Assembly (NCBI GenBank): GCA_902491625.1
Contig: CABUIO010000009.1
Span: 1-64,000, forward strand
Direction: 5' to 3'
DNA: 64,000 bases
From: an uncultured Porphyromonadaceae bacterium
GTDB taxonomy: Bacteria > Bacteroidota > Bacteroidia > Bacteroidales > Muribaculaceae
Position 1 is the stretch's first letter. Every line of letters begins with the position of its first letter. Position numbers and translations under genes: made by a program. Positions 61,103 through 64,000 of this stretch are shown here, in pieces. The notes under the pieces are model-generated. The model did not search any database, had not been told where the DNA came from, and saw only the letters and a program-made list of their open reading frames with translations.

Positions 61103-61672
61103 ATGTCTAAGACCAAGAAAATAGCTGTCTATTGCAGCTCGGCGCCCGACCTTCCCGCCGATCTCAAGGAAACCGCCGTTGAACTCGGACGTCAAATCGG
61201 CCGCCTCGGCTGCACCCTCATCTACGGCGGCGTCAATGCCGGACTGATGCACGACGTCGCCCTCGGAGCCTCCGAGACAGGAGCCGAGATCGTCGGTGTT
61301 ATTCCCGAATTTTTCATGCACCGCGCCGATCTGCTCTGCACGACCGTGATCGCGACCTCCGACCTCACCGACCGCAAGGCGCGCATGATCAACGAAGCCG
61401 ACATCTTCGTGGTGCTTCCCGGAGGCCTCGGAACCATCGACGAGTGGGTCTCCACAGCATCTCAGATCATGGCCTCGCGTGTCTGCGACGAATCCTGCCG
61501 GCGCCCGATCGTGGTCTACAACCGCGAAGGAATGTTCGACCATATGATCGCGCAGTTCGCCGCCACCAACAGCGGCATCTTCTCGCGCGGCCGCCATGCC
61601 GACGCAGGGATAATCGCCTCGACACCGCAGGAGCTTTTCGACACACTCGCATCATTGACGACCCGGAATTGA
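61103..61672 (+). CDS. LOG-family (TIGR00730) protein, cytokinin-type nucleoside 5'-monophosphate phosphoribohydrolase
   Basis: The 189-residue Rossmann-like protein carries VLPGGLGTIDEWVS, the PGGxGTxxE motif of LOG phosphoribohydrolases, and LIYGGVNAGLMHDVALGA. Members hydrolyse nucleoside monophosphates to base and ribose 5-phosphate. The ATG at 61103 follows neuA by five bases, so it is in the same operon by position. A functional link with the sugar genes is not evident. A hairpin terminator follows. Confidence 0.87.
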   Translation: MSKTKKIAVYCSSAPDLPADLKETAVELGRQIGRLGCTLIYGGVNAGLMHDVALGASETGAEIVGVIPEFFMHRADLLCTTVIATSDLTDRKARMINEADIFVVLPGGLGTIDEWVSTASQIMASRVCDESCRRPIVVYNREGMFDHMIAQFAATNSGIFSRGRHADAGIIASTPQELFDTLASLTTRN

Positions 61673-61685
61673 TGTTTTAACTATT

Positions 61686-61709
61686 TTTATGTTGTCAAAC
61701 ATAAATTTT
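61686..61709 (+). terminator. Hairpin after the nonulosonate operon
   Basis: TTTATGTT and AACATAAA form an eight-base stem around GTCA, followed by TTTT. Confidence 0.65.
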
Positions 61710-61736
61710 CCCAACACACACTCCGCAAATTATTGC

Positions 61737-61744
61737 TAACTTTG
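61737..61744 (+). promoter_or_regulatory. Putative promoter of the amylase gene
   Basis: TAACTTTG fits the -7 element. No clear -33 element is seen. The leader to the ATG is about 105 bases. Confidence 0.5.
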
Positions 61745-61850
61745 CGCCCGATAACGGCAGAGACGCAATATTCTTACATGTTAACTACGGAATCGGCACT
61801 CTGATTCTCCATATGTCCTGCCGCGACAGATACAAATAGGCTCGAAAGTC

Positions 61851-63335
61851 ATGAAAAATCTCAAGCTATCCCTGCTGGCATTGCTGACAGTCGCTTCCGC
61901 TGCATCTGCGGCCGATATGCCCGCAGACATCCAGCAGGCAAACATATTCCACTGCTTCAACTGGAAATTCAACGACATACGTGTGGAACTCCCGCGCATC
62001 GCCGCCGCAGGATTCGGTGCCATTCAGGTCTCGCCTGTACAGGGCAACGCCGCCACAAACGCCGAATGGTTCTATGCCTACCTTCCCGACGACTTCGCCT
62101 TCATCCCCAACGGCAACGGCACACGCAGCCAGCTGAAGAATCTCTGTGCCGAGGCCGAGGACTACGGCATCAAGATCATAGTCGACGTGGTGGCCAACCA
62201 CATCAACCCCAAGGTCGGATTCCGCGACGCCTGGTGGGACGAGCCGGGACGTCTCCGCAATGAGGGCGCCGTAAACTACAACAGCCGCAGCTCAATAATA
62301 CACGGTAATCTCGGCAAATATCTCGACGTCAATTCCGAGCTTCCTGAAGTACAGGAACGGGCCAAAGCCTTCATCGAGGATCTTGCGTCCCTGGGTGTGA
62401 AAGGCATCCGCTGGGACGCTGCCAAGCACATCGGCCTCCCCTCCGAGGACTGCGCCTTCTGGTCGAAGATGGCCGAGGTCGAAGGACTTTATTTCTATGG
62501 CGAAGTGCTTGACAATCCTGGCACTAACGCAGACTCGGAATGGAAAGTCATGAATGAGTACACCGACTATATGTCGGTCACCGACAACGGTCTGGCCAAC
62601 AAGCTCCGCATCCAGTTCCAGTCCGGAAAGATGCCCTCCGTCACATCTTATCTGGCCAAGCCGAAGGCCGACGGAGGCCCTGGCATAGCCGCCGACAGAC
62701 TCATATACTGGGGCGAGAGCCACGACGAGTTTGCCAATCAGGGTGGCGCCACGAAATTTATGTCGCAGCAGGTGATCGACAGAGTCTATCTCATGTCCGC
62801 CTGCCGCAAGGATGCCGCCGCAGTCTATCTGTCGCGTCCGCTCAAGACCGGCTACAACGACATCAAGATGGGAGTCAAAGGCTCTACCGCCGGACTTGAG
62901 AACAAGGCTGTCGCAGAGGTCAACAAATATCGTGTCAACACTCTCGGCGTGGCCGAGAGCGATGCCGTAAGCTTCGGTTCAACCGGCTATTATGTCAACG
63001 CGCGCAAAAACACCGCCGCATTCATCATGCTCCCGATGCAGATGGCCGGCGACGTGGCTGTGCCCAATCCTGACAGCGCGATTCCCGACGGCAAATACAC
63101 CGACGTGATCGACGGCGGAGAGTTCACCGTCGCCGCAGGCAAGATCTCCGGCCATGTCGGCTCCTCCGGAGCTGCGGTCTTCTACGTCAACGATCCCTCC
63201 GGCATCGAAGGCATCGGAACCGGCGAAACCGCCACTCCCGAATACTACACTGTCTCAGGCATCCGTGTGGCCAGTCCCGACAAAGGCGTCTATATCAAGG
63301 TGCAAGGGACAAAACGCACCAAAGTCGTGTTCTGA
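61851..63335 (+). CDS. Secreted GH13 alpha-amylase
   Basis: The 494-residue enzyme has a signal peptide (KNLKLSLLALLTVASAASA) and a GH13 barrel: IIVDVVANHINP, GIRWDAAKHIG with the catalytic Asp, FYGEVLDN with the acid Glu, and WGESHDE with the third Asp. A C-terminal beta domain follows. The last 30 residues end EYYTVSGIRVASPDKGVYIK and then a basic tail, which resembles a type IX secretion sorting tail. It would hydrolyse alpha-1,4 glucans outside the cell or at the surface. A starch-binding-like protein gene follows. Confidence 0.9.
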   Translation: MKNLKLSLLALLTVASAASAADMPADIQQANIFHCFNWKFNDIRVELPRIAAAGFGAIQVSPVQGNAATNAEWFYAYLPDDFAFIPNGNGTRSQLKNLCAEAEDYGIKIIVDVVANHINPKVGFRDAWWDEPGRLRNEGAVNYNSRSSIIHGNLGKYLDVNSELPEVQERAKAFIEDLASLGVKGIRWDAAKHIGLPSEDCAFWSKMAEVEGLYFYGEVLDNPGTNADSEWKVMNEYTDYMSVTDNGLANKLRIQFQSGKMPSVTSYLAKPKADGGPGIAADRLIYWGESHDEFANQGGATKFMSQQVIDRVYLMSACRKDAAAVYLSRPLKTGYNDIKMGVKGSTAGLENKAVAEVNKYRVNTLGVAESDAVSFGSTGYYVNARKNTAAFIMLPMQMAGDVAVPNPDSAIPDGKYTDVIDGGEFTVAAGKISGHVGSSGAAVFYVNDPSGIEGIGTGETATPEYYTVSGIRVASPDKGVYIKVQGTKRTKVVF

Positions 63336-63396
63336 CAATTCTCAAGACTTACATAAATCAATTTATTAACTAAATCATTTTTACATTTTTACAAGT

Positions 63397-64000
63397 ATGA
63401 AAAAAGCTTTACTTTTTCTCGCAGGCCTGACAATGGCCACTTCCGCCTTCGCAGGCGTTGACAAACTCTATGGCATCGGCCAGATCCCCGAGTGGGGCGA
63501 CTTTTCCGGTCCTACAGTCGGTAAGGAACTTGAAAAGACAGCCGACGGCGTCTTCACATGGTCAGGCACTATCGAAAAGACCGCTTACTTCGGTTTCGCA
63601 TCCGAGCTGGGAACATGGGATGCCATCAACTCCCATCGTTTCGGTCCCACTGTAAAGGACGCTCCCGCTGTTGTCGGCGACAACACAATGGCTGCCAATG
63701 TTGACGCTTCCTGGAAAATCAATCCCGGAAAGTACACCTTCACAATCGACACAAACGAAATGGTGCTCAAAATTGTCGAGAACGGATCTGTAGAGCAGGT
63801 AATCACTTACTGCATCCACGGTCAGCTCGACGGTCTCACCGCCACCGACTGGAAAGACTATGAGCTCACAGCAGAGAACGACGACCTCTGGACAGCTACT
63901 ATCACTCCCACAGTTTCCGGCGGCGAGTTCGGCGTTCAGCAGAAAGTCAACGGCGGTAACTCCGACTGGTATGCTGCAGGTGTTTCCTTCGACGCTGCAA
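63397..64000 (+). CDS. SusE/F-like glycan-binding protein, cut by the window edge
   Basis: The gene starts at 63397 with a signal peptide (KKALLFLAGLTMATSAFAG) and stays open to the end of the window (201 codons seen). The mature part begins VDKLYGIGQIPEWGDFSG and has KTADGVFTWSGTIEKTAYF. HRFGP and GKYTFTIDTNEMVLKI follow, the strand and turn pattern of SusE/SusF-type carbohydrate-binding modules. The signal is a normal type rather than a clear lipobox, unlike classical SusE/F. It follows the amylase by 61 bases. Confidence 0.65.
   Translation, partial: MKKALLFLAGLTMATSAFAGVDKLYGIGQIPEWGDFSGPTVGKELEKTADGVFTWSGTIEKTAYFGFASELGTWDAINSHRFGPTVKDAPAVVGDNTMAANVDASWKINPGKYTFTIDTNEMVLKIVENGSVEQVITYCIHGQLDGLTATDWKDYELTAENDDLWTATITPTVSGGEFGVQQKVNGGNSDWYAAGVSFDAA

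Overview
The window looks like chromosome from a Bacteroidales bacterium, perhaps Muribaculaceae or a near relative. Several lines support this. Promoters have the Bacteroidetes form TTTG, about 20 bp, TAnnTTTG. Shine-Dalgarno sites are weak. Type IX secretion proteins (a PorU sortase, a second PorU-like C25 peptidase, and PorV) are present, along with Wza/Wzi-type capsule proteins, a GlsB-like N-acyltransferase, a DUF3078 protein, and a GH13 amylase followed by a SusE/F-like protein. The assignment rests on gene content and motifs only; no 16S gene is present.

Layout from left to right. 1-1470 is an AT-rich patch with a TetR regulator and a decayed tandem copy of its 3' half, ending at a tRNA-Ser gene. 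1889-11161 holds bioB, rex, an FAH-like protein without its metal ligands, a PorU-like C25 peptidase, parE, coaD and a three-gene DUF3791/DUF3990 toxin-antitoxin-like module. 11427-14946 is a coupled operon with an S41 protease, a DUF3078 protein and a secreted protein, followed by an AlbA_2/ATPase gene with a coding minisatellite. 16628-20153 (minus) is a secreted protein, prfB with its programmed frameshift, and an acyl-CoA ligase. 20451-22138 is pheS and nth. 22422-25874 (minus) is PorU. 26037-28590 is an operon of GYF_2 membrane proteins around an NlpC/P60 hydrolase. 28594-32565 (minus) is sufS, sufD, sufC and cvpA, without sufB.

32618-38697 (minus) is a surface polysaccharide operon: Wza-like export lipoprotein, Wzz-like regulator, Wzy-like polymerase, GT2 and GT4. 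38921-41423 (minus) is porV, ispF and a GH25 lysozyme. 41540-47613 has an unknown gene, an Abi-type HEPN gene behind facing promoters, carAB and two identical tRNA-Asn genes. 47670-49399 has a shortened glycerate kinase and a REP/RAYT-like element whose 52-bp ends are perfect inverted copies. 49525-61672 is a second envelope region: two GT4 genes around a radical SAM gene, the GlsB-like acyltransferase, Wzi, a lipoprotein, then a nonulosonic (sialic or legionaminic-type) acid cluster of legB, ATP-grasp, neuB, neuC and neuA, and a LOG-family gene. The window ends in starch-use genes.

Taken together, the window is rich in envelope functions: surface polysaccharide synthesis and export, acidic sugar activation, aminolipid synthesis and type IX secretion, mixed with housekeeping genes. 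The less ordinary items are the RAYT element, the TetR copy with a newly perfected palindrome, the three-gene DUF3791/DUF3990 module, the GYF_2/CD225-like operon, the ATP-grasp gene inside the nonulosonate cluster, and the long leader upstream of the export operon.
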